A stretch of DNA of 64,000 bases. Source: Heloderma charlesbogerti. Its lineage: Eukaryota > Chordata > Lepidosauria > Squamata > Helodermatidae. The position numbers were made by a program, and so were the translations under genes. The notes beneath the pieces were generated by a model that searched no databases, had not been told where the DNA came from, and worked only from the letters and a program-made list of their open reading frames with translations. The stretch lies in contig JANEZZ010001570.1 of NCBI GenBank assembly GCA_026122225.1, positions 5,828,501 to 5,892,500 on the forward strand. The letters are read 5' to 3'. Positions 20,899-32,119 of the stretch are shown here, one piece after another; within the stretch, counting starts at the first letter, position 1; each line of letters begins with the position of its first letter.

Positions 20899-21095
20899 TA
20901 TCACAGAATCATATCACAGAGTCATAGGGTTGTAAGGGGGCTACAAGACCATCGAGTCCAACCCCCTGCTCAATGCAAGAAGCTTGCTTCCCAGGTGGTC
21001 TCCCATCCAAGTACTAACTAGGGCTGAACCTGCTTAGCTTACAAGATCAGATGAAATCAGGCACGTTGTTACTCAGATCTGGTGATCTGTTGTAT
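20899..21095 (-). mobile_element. 5S rRNA-derived SINE with CR1-like tail
   Basis: Minus strand. 20988-21066 is clearly 5S rRNA-derived: it contains the box A region AAGCTAAGCAGG, then TTAGTACTTGGATGGGAGACC (positions about 20995-21015) and CCTGGGAA. Downstream (20899-20985) it becomes a CR1 3' end: TTGCATTGAGCAGGGGGTTG, GACTCGATGGTCTTGTAG, and terminal ATTCTGTGAT-type repeats. Pol III transcription from the 5S internal promoter and mobilisation by CR1 are inferred. Related fused sequence lies inside MITEs at 35.7, 49.3 and 59.5 kb. Confidence 0.8.
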
Positions 21096-21224
21096 GATAT
21101 TGAAGAATGTTTCCCGTATAAAACTAGCAGATGGAGTTCATTATCAAGACTAATTGCAGTGTAATGGCTAGATTGCTAATATCGGGTGCAAGCTGTTGTT
21201 CCACAGGTGTTTCAGCAGTCTTTG

Positions 21225-21700
21225 TAAGGAGCCAGAGGGCTCAAGCCAAGGACTGAGGAAGTGGGGCCCAGACACCTTGCTCCCAGCACCATCAAGGCAG
21301 CTTGCAGGCTAAAGGAATTACTGCCCTAATGTTCCCTCTACCACCGTGCCACCCTTATAACGGCTAGAGAAGGCATTGAGCCTTATCCACTCAACCAGGC
21401 CTGGTGTGCTTAGAAACCATTGGGAGCCTGGCAAGCTCTATGTAACCGTTGCTCCAGGCTCCCACTGTTGTAATCGGTATCAATACAGACTCTCCCTCTC
21501 ACCCGTCTGATCTGCATCTCCAGCCACAGCCTCTCGGTCCTTGCTTGTCTTATCTGGAACCTGCTGCCTGGCCTGGCCTTGACTATGTCATCTGCCTCTG
21601 GTTCTTTCCACCTCAGCCTGCCTCCCCCAGAACTGGACCCACAGCAATGGTCTGTCTCCAAGATTAGCAAAGCCTGGCAGCGTTTTACATGGAGAAGCTG
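21225..21700 (+). repeat. Possible solo LTR-like segment
   Basis: GC-richer than its surroundings, with CTTATAACGG (about 21353) and a TCAATACAGACTCTCCCTCT stretch (about 21480) reminiscent of gypsy-type LTR U5 regions. No partner LTR, no tested boundaries. Weak call. Confidence 0.22.
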
Positions 21701-22149
21701 GAGTAAATTGTATCTCCTTTATATTTTCATCCTTGCTTTTCCAACTGTGCCATTTAACATGATGCTTCCAGCTGAAGCCACAAATCTCACACCACAGAAA
21801 ACTTTGGATCAGAATTCCACTTTCTTTTGTTTCCTTGGCTAGTTTGGTGGTCTCTGATGTCTCAGAATAAACATCCCTAGATTAAAGCACATAACACACA
21901 AAGTATTGATTTAAATCATTAAAGCTGCTGACTGCAAAGTTCAAAGTCAGCACACGTGCCCTACAGACCAGCCTTTTCCCTTCCGCTAACAACTTTCCAG
22001 ACTAGTAGGGAGGAAAAAAACATTTGATGACAAGATTCAGGCTTCCATTTTTAAAAACGTTCTGCCTCGTTTTCTCATGTTGAGTCACCATCTAAGTTCT
22101 TTGTCATCAACTCTTGTTTCAGTTGATTTTAAATACATTTGCCTTTGAC

Positions 22150-22545
22150 ATGATTAATTATTTCTTTTATTGAATAGATTTATATACTATTTACCATATT
22201 AAAAACAGCTCTAAGCAGTTTACAAGAGACTTTAAATACAGTAAAATACGTTTAATGTATATATATTAAAATACAATTAAAATATATAATAATTGCTAAA
22301 ATGTATATAAAACATTGATAAAAACATTAAAACCAATTCAACACCTTCATTAACAAACTGGGCTGCACACTCACTCAGGGAAGGCCTGGGTGAAGAGATG
22401 GGTCATGAATTGGTGCCTAAAGGATGCTACAGTTGGCTCCTCCCGAATACCAGCGGGAGGTCACTCCATAAGGTGGGTGCCACCTACAGTAGTTCCCATA
22501 GTAGGTCTTGCCTGGGCTTGGGCCCGGCCCAACCCTAGCCAGAGC
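22150..22545 (-). pseudogene. L2-type LINE 3' end
   Basis: Minus strand: the last coding bases read IREEPTVASFRHQFMTHLF followed by TQAFPE and stop near 22376, the usual C-terminus of L2 reverse transcriptases (..FR.QL.THLF.QAF). The A/T-rich tail follows down to about 22150. The upstream part is short and degraded. Confidence 0.7.
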
Positions 22546-22554
22546 TGTGCCTAT

Positions 22555-22885
22555 TAGGGTGCCCACTTACAGATCATCAAAACAGAGGACAAAAGAGGAC
22601 ACCTATTTGCATATGCTAATTTATAAGTATAGATGCAAATTTAGAAATAATTATAAGAATTTAAATAGAAATATAGCACATCTCACCATGGTGTGGAAGA
22701 CTGTGACCAGACGACCTCTGGGCCAGTCTGTTCAGGGTGCTAAGTGTTGATGGGCAACAGCGTTGATGGTTCTTTAGCTTTAAACCAGATCTGGACAGGG
22801 CAGTCCTTCAAAGAGAAGATCATCCCCGATAACCCTTTAAATAGAGGACTATCCTCTGTAAAAGAGGACACATGGCCACCCTATC
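22555..22885 (+). mobile_element. TAGGGTG-type DNA transposon remnant, copy 3
   Basis: Best preserved of three copies. Starts TTAGGGTGCCCACTTACAG and ends GGACACATGGCCACCCTA, giving partly matching inverted ends. Internal GAGGACTATCCTCTGTAAAA forms a small palindrome. Flanks show no clean duplication. Confidence 0.68.
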
Positions 22886-23384
22886 AGTCAGACTCCAAGG
22901 ACCAGGTCTGTCAGCCTTCTGCACTGTGGAGCTCCTTAAAGCATGGCAAGCAGGCTCTTATAGGCCTACATCTGGTGCTGGGGCACCTTTGTCCCTGGCC
23001 TTTGCTCTCTGCTTGTGGTGAACTGTAATTTTGCATGGCCACAGGCTGCATTCTCCTATGGCACATAGGCTAATCGGTCCGAGGTGCACACCTGCCGAAG
23101 GTCACTTGCACATGTGCATGTTCCATCGCCTGCATTGAGGCTCTGTGCAGTATCACAGCTGTAGGAATAATTTGGATATGGAGGTTCACTCCAGCTTTGA
23201 TACAGAAGCAGACACTATGCTCTTCAACATCTGGCAAAGGGATATTAGATGTTGTTTGTTATGAAGCCCCTAATCTTGTTAGGTACCATACAAGGATGAT
23301 AAAAAAAAAGACAGGCTCTGCCTGGGTCTGGACACGTGATGCAAAGGCAGACTGGACACCCACAGAAACATGAAGAGGAACAAT

Positions 23385-24220
23385 GCACAGAGTTGGAATG
23401 TTGTTGGAGGTCATCTAGTCCAACCCCTGCTTGATGCAGGATGCACAATGCAGGCTGCAACTACAGCATCTCTGAGAGATGGCTGTCCAGCCTCTGCTTA
23501 AATCCTTCCAGCAGTGGAGAGCCCACAACCTCCGAAGGCAGTCTGTTAAGAACATAAGAAGAGCCATGCTGGATCAGACCAAGGGTCCATCTAGTCCAGC
23601 ATTCTGTTCACACAGTGGCCAACCAGCTGTCGACCAGGAACCCACAAGCAGGACATGAATGCAACAGCACCCTCCCACTCATGTTCCCCAGCAACTGGTG
23701 GCCATAGGCTCACAGCCTCTGGTATTGGAGGTAACACATAGCCATCAAGACTAGTAGCCATTGGTAGCCTTTTCCTCCAAGAATTTGTCTAATTCCCTTT
23801 TAAAGCCATCCAAATTGGTGGCCATCACTACATCCTGTGGTAGCAAATTCCATAGTTTAACGATGCACTGTGTGAAGAAATACTTCCTTTTATCTTTCCT
23901 GCACCTCCCACCAATCAGCTTCATGAGATGACCCCAGGTTCTAGTATCATAGGAGAGGGAGAAAAATGTCTCCCTATCCACATTCTCCACACCATGCATA
24001 ATTTTGTACACCACTGTTGAACAGCTCTTTCCATCAGGAAGTTTCTCCTAATGCTTAGCCACAATCTGCTTCTCTGCAATTTCCACCCATTGGTTTAAGT
24101 CCTGCCCTCTCGAGCAACTGAGAACAGGCATGCTCCGTCTTATGTGTGACAACCCTTGAGATATCTGAAGACATGCCTCCCGTTAATTTTTTCTTTGCCA
24201 GTGTTCTCCCACTGACCACC
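23385..24220 (-). mobile_element. CR1 LINE 3' end interrupted by another CR1
   Basis: Minus strand. The older CR1 is in two parts, 24012-24220 and 23385-23545. The junction sequence on the plus strand reads GGCAGTCTGTT then, after the insertion, CTGTTGAACAGCTC, continuing the standard CR1 3' sequence. The 5-base CTGTT at both edges may be a duplication. Blocks such as GGAGGTCATCTAGTCCAACC (about 23405) are typical of amniote CR1 tails in reverse. Confidence 0.75.
23546..24011 (-). pseudogene. Younger CR1-type LINE C-terminal fragment
   Basis: Minus-strand open fragment (about 87 codons, 23751-24014) ending a LINE reverse transcriptase: VYKIMHGVENVDRETFFSLS, RTWGHLMKL, KRKYFFTQCIVKLWNLLPQD, then FKRELDKFLEE and stop. 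This C-terminal region is well known in CR1/L3-type elements. The 3' UTR extends to 23546 and ends with TGGCTCTTCTTATGTTCTT. It sits inside an older CR1. Confidence 0.75.
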
Positions 24221-24229
24221 ACAGCTAAC

Positions 24230-26095
24230 GGTTGCCAGTAATTGCCGTTCTATTTATTCTTATAAATATTGGCTTGCACTAAATGACCACTTTTACACCA
24301 CAAGGCACAGCGCCCATGGGAAATGATTGTCCAGGTGTCACCAAACTCTATTGCTGCTGCTGGTGGTGTGTGTAATGCAACGCACGGTGGTCTGTGTGGT
24401 TCTTGTTGGAAGATAACGTGCCTTAACAAAGAAAACAGCAAACAAAACCAGACAATCCCATTTTCAGTTCATTTTACACTGCCTGGACTTCCTTACAAAA
24501 AGGCACAAAATGTATCTCTTGAAACCTGTTATGCAACCCGTAACTCCCCCAGAACCAATCTGCTAAAGACAAGCCCATTCTGCTAAGTACTGATATAGTA
24601 AGAGTGTGGAACAGGCTTAATGATTACACAGTTAAAAATACAGTATGTGCAGTAGTTCCTGTAAATCTGTCCTTGGCACATTTCTACTCTTTTCAATGAG
24701 GCCAATTATTTTTCTAGGATAAAAGATTTTCCACCACTTCCCCTCCCCCACAAAAAAAAATCCAAACCAAAACAAAATGTAAACAAACTCATCTTATTAA
24801 TTCTCTGTTGTAATACTATACAAAGACACATCTCTGCATGGAGATACATTAATCATTCTGAGAAAAGCTGTTTCAAAATTCTTGTTGTACGTTTAGAGAA
24901 AAAATAGGAAATGCCTAAGTTTCAGTCCTGTAATAGCTTGGCTCGAATCAAAGCAAAAGGTTCTTAAGCGGGTGACTGACTGGTACACATGTAAGGGTGA
25001 GGTTGCTCGAAAGTCATCATTATACGACTTCCTGTTTGGAAGATGGATTTCATTTCAACCCTGATTGCAACTTCTTCAAAGAACAAAATGGATGGCTTCT
25101 ATTGTTAGGAAATCATCAAGTAATTTCTCTTCTGGATGTTTTGAGGCAAGTCACATAGCTCCTTGGTAATTCTTTGTTGAAAATGAAACCAGGTTTTCTT
25201 TTTCAGCTATAGAGGTATTTACCAACCTGGGATAGTTTGCACACCAAATTGATCTGTGCATGCAGTAGAAGCATGTGATGCAGTCTTTCTTGGACTGTAG
25301 TACTTCAGGGACAGGGGCGGGGTTGTTTAGATGGAAAGAAAGCTATTCTAACAGGAAGGGGTCCCATTTTCCAGCTATTCCAGCATTTGCTCACTGTAGC
25401 TTGCAAGACAATGGGCAGCAGTCTACATGGGGCTTGAAACCCACATATAGTCTAATCTGTACACCTTTCTGGTATTCCTTCCCTATGAATATAGGGCTGG
25501 CCTGTGGGGCAATCTGCTGTGATGTCACTCTGTGCTTCAAGCCAACTTCTCTGTAGAGAGTTTGTCTTGAGCATGAGGAAGGGGTTAATAAGCAAGAGAT
25601 CCCAGGGAGGCATCAATTTGGTAGGGGCCCTGGCCACGATCCCTGCCAATTTATGTAGGCTGCCAAAGGTGGCTTGGGCTCCGACTACAAACAAGTTCAA
25701 GATTAGATCCAAATAACACGCACATATCAACACACAGCAAGAGGGGGAAACGGTGAGTGGAGGCTACAATGTGTACAAGGACCTCCAAGAGCAATATACC
25801 GTTCCCTGGGATGAAGCCCTTTCCTGCAGCCTGGAACTAGCGAGTGTTACAACTCCTGGGTTCAGGGGAAGTGGGCCAAGAAATGTTTCCCTTTTAAAGT
25901 GAGGCTTGTGTTGGCGCGAGGGAAACACGGACCTCTCCTACCAGGCCACTAACTTGAAAGGCGGACAAACTTGGGTTGGGGCTCATGACCCTGGCTCATC
26001 CGGTAGAAATGGGATGCTGAGTCGGCCGTTCTCCCTGGGAGATCTAGGGCTCTGAACAGGAAGGGGCTCCTCCAAGCCTAGGCAACCCAAAGGAT
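24230..26095. other. No recognisable gene or repeat
   Basis: Mixed composition; reading frames up to 93 aa show no conserved motif. A short run of As lies near 24750. Confidence 0.4.
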
Positions 26096-26101
26096 TGCCA
26101 G

Positions 26102-26417
26102 TAGGGATGTCAGAGAAATCCACAATGGATTCAGGTGAGTTCAGATTTCTATTAATCTGAGCTATGGATTCCACAGCACAGACCCACTTTTTCTGAATTG
26201 TGCAGATACCGTAGACTTGCAGACCATTCTTTAACTTTTGGAGGCTATTTGTGCAAATTTGCACTTCTGCTGATTCACATGGGCGCAAGTGGAACAACAT
26301 TCTCGTAAATCCCTAAAACAAATTCCAGTTCCATGAATGAGTGGATGACGGACTGGAAGATGCTGACAATCCATGAAACACAGGTGGAACGGACTTAGGA
26401 AAACCTGTACATTCCTA
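26102..26417. mobile_element. TAGGGATG hAT-like MITE, non-foldback relative
   Basis: 316 bp with ends TAGGGATGTCAGAGAAATCC and GTACATTCCTA. Flanks ATTGCCAG and ATGGCTGG agree at 5 of 8 bases. The left 35 bases closely resemble the right end (inverted) of the foldback copy at 29812-30638 (TAGGGATGTCAGGGAATTCC), so the two groups share termini. Confidence 0.65.
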
Positions 26418-26839
26418 ATGGCTGGTCAGCCATGGTTGGACACCAGTTCTCCTTAGAAAAAAAGGTGACATTTTGCGGGTGAAAACCCTTGCTTCTTATA
26501 CCTTCCAAACAAAGGGGGTGATGTTAGGCTGACTAAGAAAAGCCAAGAAAAGTTTGTTACAATTTCCCAAGTACTGGAAATGGCGATACGTGTTCTGGGA
26601 TGAAAGCCCTGATGCCTCCCCCTCTCCCCTGACAAAGGAGTGTGCCCAGGGATGATGGCTGTCTCAACCGCATGTGTTAAGCCAACAACAGGAGCACTTG
26701 TTCTACACTGACTAGGCACACTGCACTGCTTCTGCAGTGGACCAGTTTTTCCCAAGTTGCATGGACTGGGACTAGCAGATTGGGTTTTTACTTTCTGGAA
26801 TTTTATGCAAATTTGGTTGTAGAAAAAGACATAAAATAA

Positions 26840-27090
26840 AAATACACCAGCCAAAAATGCACATTTCCCCCGTAGGCTAAAGCATGAAAATGTGCATGGG
26901 GGGGATTTGTGCTTGGGGGGGGAGATTTGTGCATTTTCGCAAGTGCAAATTTGCACAAATGCGAATTTATGCAAATTCAGGAAATTGGAAAAAATTCAGT
27001 TCCGTCAATGAGCAGACGACAGAACAAAAGGCATCTGACAATCCGCGAAATGCAGATGGAACAGATTTTACAAAATCCGAACATCCCTAG
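26840..27090. mobile_element. TAGGGATG-type MITE, right part
   Basis: Ends ..CCGAACATCCCTA at about 27089. Internal blocks (AGTTCCGTCAATGAGCAGAC, TCTGACAATCCGCGAAATGC, GGAACAGATTTTACAAAATC) match 26325-26410 of the neighbouring MITE in the same order. The left terminus was not found. Confidence 0.55.
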
Positions 27091-27095
27091 TGTGA

Positions 27096-28430
27096 AGTGG
27101 TTCATGCCACTGCATTGTTGCAAGCAATTCTGAACGAAATCTGGTGAAAGAACTGCAACTTCCATTCCATTGTTCTTCCTCTGACAGCTGCAGTCTGCAG
27201 ATAATAATAGCTTTCTGAATCTGACTCACATGAAAATAGACAAAATGACACACAGAAATGGGGGGAGGAAGATGACTATAATGTATTTATGCCATTATCA
27301 TCATTCTCAGCTGTGGTGTTAATGGTGTAGGTAATTTACAAGTGCATGTCTGATTTTATAAAAACAACACTGATTTCAAAGAAGCAAGGAAGAGAAAAAC
27401 AACAACACCCCGGACACCTGAAAGAGCAACTTTGTCAAGAAGAGAAGTTTGTCAGGAAGAGAAGATGGGGACATGTATATGCTATGAATAAATTGAAAGC
27501 ACAGATATGTACCTTGCAAATATTTTAAAGGGCATTTATTATTATTTTAAAGAGGCAATGTGTTTCTTTACTACAATGCATCTACTTTAAAACAAGGCCA
27601 CGTTGTTTGAGCCTGTGATGTCCTGTTTGATGTCTCCTGGGCTTTAATCACCCATGATTTTCCACATCACGTTTCTTTCTCTCCAGTGTGGTCAGTTCTT
27701 TCTAGCTCAGGGCAGTGACAAAGGTGGAACGGAATGAAATACTATCTAGGTTTTTTTGCATATACAAACATTTAAACTCGAAAGGCGGAGCGCATTCTTT
27801 TTAAGTTAGCTCCCAGGGGAGTATGAGGGAGCGTCTCTACTGCCTCTACCTTTGCCACCAGCAGTTGCTATGGCAATAATCTCTATTACCTTGGAAAACT
27901 GGGAATGGAGAACAGCAAATCTTATTTGAAAACAGGGTTATAATGAAATCCAGCATTCATTTAGGCCCTAATTCTAGTTAGCAACAAACAACCTTAGCTC
28001 CTTGAAATTACAATAGGACCAAGGATACGGTGCAGTTTGAAGAGTGTGTGTGTGTGTGTGTGTGTGTATACACACATATAAAGAGACAAGGGCGACATTA
28101 TTCTAGATGTGTGTCTGTCAGCTACATCTTTTTTATTTTTACTCTAGAGTAGGTACAGAGATTTCTAAGCAATCTCTTGTAAACCACTCAGATTTTGGTG
28201 GTTGTTTTAGTTGTTCGTGTGTGTACACAGACACACAGACATACACACACATTCTCCTTCTGCCTCCTCTAATTTGCTGCACTAGTAAAATAATATTTAT
28301 CTGCTTTGGATATGAAAGGAGTAACACAGAATAAATATTTCAAATACAATCAACATGCTAAAATGATGCTCTTCTGTCTTTCAGCCCTGCAAATCCATAA
28401 CTTGCCTTTCTCCAAGGTCCAAAAGGCAAT
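27096..28430. repeat. Unannotated stretch with (TG)n microsatellite
   Basis: A (GT)n run of about 26 bases lies at 28043-28068, followed by TATACACACATATA. CA-rich patches occur at 28220-28255. Nothing else recognised. Confidence 0.6.
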
Positions 28431-28439
28431 GCAGGACGA

Positions 28440-28849
28440 TAGGGATGGGCGGATTCCCTACCTTCCAGTCCATACAGAATCCGCCGGGGACGGGGAGGCG
28501 ATCTGTTCCTTTCCCCCCAGAATCCTACAGAGCCGGCTCCTCTCCATGGCAATTACGGCTGCATTTCGGTTAAACTAAGGGATTTACAGCCACAAGTGGC
28601 ATCCAATACGCCACTTGCAGCTGTATTTATTCCTCACAGCAGTACGGTAATGGCGGCCGCCATTACTGTATCGCCAGCGATATGGAGCCGGTGTGCAGCT
28701 CCGCGGAATCGCCGTGGGGAGGAGCCGGCTCCGTAGGATTCCATAGGGAGGCATAGGTAAGTGATCCTTTCCGCTGCGGACTCCAGAGGCCAGATTCTTT
28801 TGAATTCTTGGATTCTTGGGGTCTGCAGCAGAATTCTCCGCCATCCCTA
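28440..28849. mobile_element. TAGGGATG foldback MITE (hAT-like), copy 2, 410 bp
   Basis: Ends TAGGGATGGGCGGA and TCCGCCATCCCTA. The perfect 8-bp duplication CAGGACGA lies at 28432-28439 and 28850-28857. An inner inverted repeat pairs GGATTC..AGAATCCTACAGAGCCGGCTCC (about 28517-28545) with GGAGCCGGCTCCGTAGGATT (about 28721-28740); a central CCACTTGTGGC/GCCACTTGCAGC pair and TAATGGCGGCCGCCATTA lie at the middle. This copy lacks the TACGTA modules of copies 1, 3 and 4. No ORF. Confidence 0.9.
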
Positions 28850-28930
28850 CAGGACGATTCTATGGACGCAGCACAGCATCTAAGGTTGCCTAATCTGCTG
28901 TTGACAAACTGCTCCATGTTGGATTTAGGA

Positions 28931-29074
28931 TGCAATCCTAAGCATGTTTAGACAGAGAAAAGGCCTTGAACTCCCAGCATTCCCCAGCCATTCATATCCA
29001 AAGCAGCACAGCTGGCTGGGGAATGCTGGGAGTTGTAGGCCTTTTCTCTATCTAAATGTGCATAGAATTGCACC
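28931..29074. mobile_element. Hairpin MITE, about 144 bp
   Basis: Arms of about 45 bp, 28945-28990 and 29011-29057: AGAGAAAAGGCCTTGAACTC against GAGTTGTAGGCCTTTTCTCT, and CAGCATTCCCCAGCC against GGCTGGGGAATGCTG. Outer ends TGCAATCC and GAATTGCACC resemble the adjoining element at 29080, so the two may be a nested or composite insertion. Confidence 0.65.
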
Positions 29075-29079
29075 TGGAA

Positions 29080-29472
29080 GGAGCAATCCCATAGCTGCTA
29101 GACAGCGGCTAGATGGCCATAGGATATCTTGTTTTCCGGGAACTGACCTCCCCCCACTTCTGCGCTGCCTCAGCTCCATGCTCTGTGCTCGCAAGAGGAG
29201 TGCAGAGCAGCTGAAAAGGGGCATTCCCGGGGGGCGTTCTGGGACGGGGAGGGTGGAAATGCCTGTTTGAAACATTGGATGTGTTGTACAGCAGCCTCCT
29301 CCTCCACTCTGCCCTCCTGCAGCTAGACAGCCACTATCGGCTGTCTAGCAGAAAAAGCAGGGCAGGAGGAGCACAGAGCGAACGAACCCCTCTGTGCTTC
29401 TCCTTCCTTGCATTGGAGTGGCAGTCGCCTCTGAGTTTGGAGGTGGATGCCTATCTGAATAGGATTGTGCCC
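29080..29472. mobile_element. GGGTGCAATCC-type MITE (Harbinger-like), copy 1
   Basis: Left end GGAGCAATCCCATAGC..CTAGACAGCGGCTAGA, right end GGCTGTCTAGCAG..TAGGATTGTGCCC followed by TTA. The internal organisation (TAGACAGC motifs near both ends, GGAACTGACCTC) matches 42674-43115 and 58416-58805. Confidence 0.65.
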
Positions 29473-29811
29473 TTAATTAGTTAGTTTTTCCTATGGCATA
29501 CTAGCAGTCCTTCATAGCACTTTAACATATTCTAGTGCGTACTCTGGGAATGATGAATGCACCGCCTCCAATGTGAAGCCCGTGGGCACCAATGTGCCTA
29601 TGGACACTTCTCTTGGTGTCCACCAGGCTCCCTGTCCATCCTGTTTTTTTTATTTTATTTGTTAAGGGGTGTTTTTTTTTAATGTAAAACATCTTTTACC
29701 TGGAGGCTGGCATGCTGCAAAGCAAAGTGTTGTACTCCAGGACCAACTTTATTTGGGCTCAAACGAGTGCTTTTGTGTTTCGGAGCTCAGACTCTCCCAC
29801 TGCCTTGTACT

Positions 29812-30638
29812 TAGGGTTGTACAAAAGTCACTTACCTTTTCAAAGGGTGACATTCACGGTGGGGGGGAGGCGCTCCATCCCTCCCCCCGAAATTCTCTCC
29901 GGCCGGCTCTGCTCCGCTGAAATTCCACGGAGCCGCTGGCCAGGGCTGCCCGCAGCCGGACATCCGACCGCTGGGCAGCCTGCAGGGGACACAAATGGCA
30001 GCTGCTGTAGACGCCGCCATTTGCATCCCTGTATTTTGCCGTGACAGGCTACGTAAATATTTATGTAGCCTATCACAGCAAAAAAAAAAAAAACAGCGAA
30101 CGCAAATGGCGGTGGCTATGGCGGCCGCCATTTACGTTCCCTTTTTTTTTTTTGCTGTGATAGGTTACATAAATATTTACGTAGCCTATTACGGCAAAAA
30201 AAAAGGGAACGCAAATGGCAGCCACTATGCCATCTGCGCCCCTCTTTTGTTGTAATAGGCTACGTAAATATTTACATAGCCTATCACACAGCAAAAAAAA
30301 GGGAACGCAAATGGCGGCCGCTGTAGCTGCTGCCATTTGCGTTCCCTTAGTTTTGCCGTGATAGGCTACGTAAATACTACACAAATGGCATCCCTGCGTT
30401 AGCTGTGATAGGCTATGTAAGTATTTACGCAGCCTATCACGGCTATATAGAAAAAGTGAATGGCAGCCGCAGACGCGGCCACCATTTGCAATGCAGCGCA
30501 GACGGCAGCAGGCAGGTACTCCGTTCTGGGCCCATTTCGCGGGGGGGAGGGGCTTCGTTCTGCCACAGATTTCCAGGGGCCAAATGCACTGGCATTTGGC
30601 CTCACCGAGATCCATGGCGGAATTCCCTGACATCCCTA
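29812..30638. mobile_element. TAGGGATG foldback MITE (hAT-like), copy 3, 827 bp
   Basis: Left end TAGGGTTGTACAAAAGTCAC corresponds to the inverted right end of copy 1. Right end GGAATTCCCTGACATCCCTA. It contains at least five tandem palindromic modules of the form GATAGGCTACGTAAATATTTACGTAGCC (starts near 30045, 30160, 30256, 30358, 30408), separated by AAATGGCGGC-containing palindromes. TTGTACT occurs at 29805-29811 and 30643-30649, but four bases separate the right copy from the element end, so the duplication is imperfect. Confidence 0.82.
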
Positions 30639-30649
30639 CAAGTTGTACT

Positions 30650-31385
30650 TAAGTTCTTGGCCAAGGTACTTTTCTTTTAGCCTCATCAGTTTGCCTTCTG
30701 GGAAATACGTATTTCGTGACTAGCCACACCCACTCTGGCATCCATTTTATGAATGATCAGCCCTGCATGGTGGCTATTTTGTGAGAGCATCCATAACACT
30801 CTTTCAAAATTCCAGATGTGCCCACTGACCCCAAAAAGGTTGGGGACCCCTGATAAGGAGTTAGCACACAGTTAATTTAGTATGCATGAATACCACACCC
30901 AGGAATAACTCTGCACAGTGGTAATGGCAGAAACATCACCATTTGGGGGGAAAGGAAGCTGTACATCCAACTACAAGGCTGCTGAAAGGCTCCAGGAGAA
31001 ATTACATCTCAACAGAAAATGTGGTCAACACACAGGTATTGAAAGCTGAGTGAAGATCCTACTGAGAGAGCTTTGTGTAAAAGGTCTCCAAGTACAAGTT
31101 ACATGGTATTGGAAAACTGGCTCACTTCAGACAAGACTGAGGCAAGCCCATTTGTAAGCAAGCTGGAGTGAAAGGCATTTTTCAAAATAACTGCCAGATC
31201 CCTGCATTTTATGAAATGGCTTCCCAGTGTGACTGTAACATGTATATTATTTTTTAAAAGAATCCTCCTTATTCATAGCCATGAAAAGGATCAGTCTGAA
31301 GGAAGGCTTCTAAATGGGCATGAAAAGGCATTCATAATTAGGATTGGGTTAATGCTGCATAATTGCTATCTCATCTCGCATGTGC

Positions 31386-31432
<47 letters not shown>

Positions 31433-32100
31433 GATTCAGACTATAATTAAAAGAAACCCTTCTGCTAGAGGCTTAAACATATATCTGAGGATGAAATCCA
31501 GAACCATTAAAATCAATTCAAGCTTTCCCATCAAATTGGACCCAAATCTGTCTGTTTCTGAAGCCTGAGGCAGAGATGGGAAACAATATTATACTGCCAT
31601 TAAATGCTTTGCAAGGATATTTGAGAATGTGATAACGTGACAACATTTATATGTGTTGATATTTAAGGAGGTACTGCTGGCTTTTTTTTTAGTAAACAAA
31701 TCATTAGCACATTATTTACTGTCTCTTGGAATTATATGTACAATTTGAGTACTTTGTGGGTTGTTTTAAGGCTATTTCAAATATGCAATTACAGAAAATG
31801 CCACTGATTTTTGGCAATTTTGTTTGCCTTTTCAGACTAATCAGTGGGCTTGAAGTAGTTTCATATTGGGCCCAGTGAATGATATGGAAGCAACTGATTC
31901 TGTCACATTGATAAAGCTAAATATATGCAGATCTAGATGTGGGACCAGTGGGAGCTTCATGTAAGCTCCTCTGAGTTATTCAAAGCCAGATAGAAGAATT
32001 ATAATATATATTTTTTGTTCTTTAAATAAGTGATTTCTAATGTAGCACCATTCTGCCATTACATGATATCACATTCACCACTATTACAATGATGGGCTTG
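30650..32100. repeat. AT-rich stretch with (TA)n microsatellite
   Basis: (AT)n of about 36 bases at 31391-31426. No coding signal or transposon ends recognised around it. Confidence 0.6.
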
Positions 32101-32119
32101 CTCCTGGTGGTACCACATG

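Noticed and set aside
20988..21066. Genuine 5S rRNA gene (minus strand)
   Set aside because: Only about 80 bases are 5S-like, with substitutions, and it is fused to a CR1 tail. It recurs in the same fused form elsewhere, so it is a SINE.
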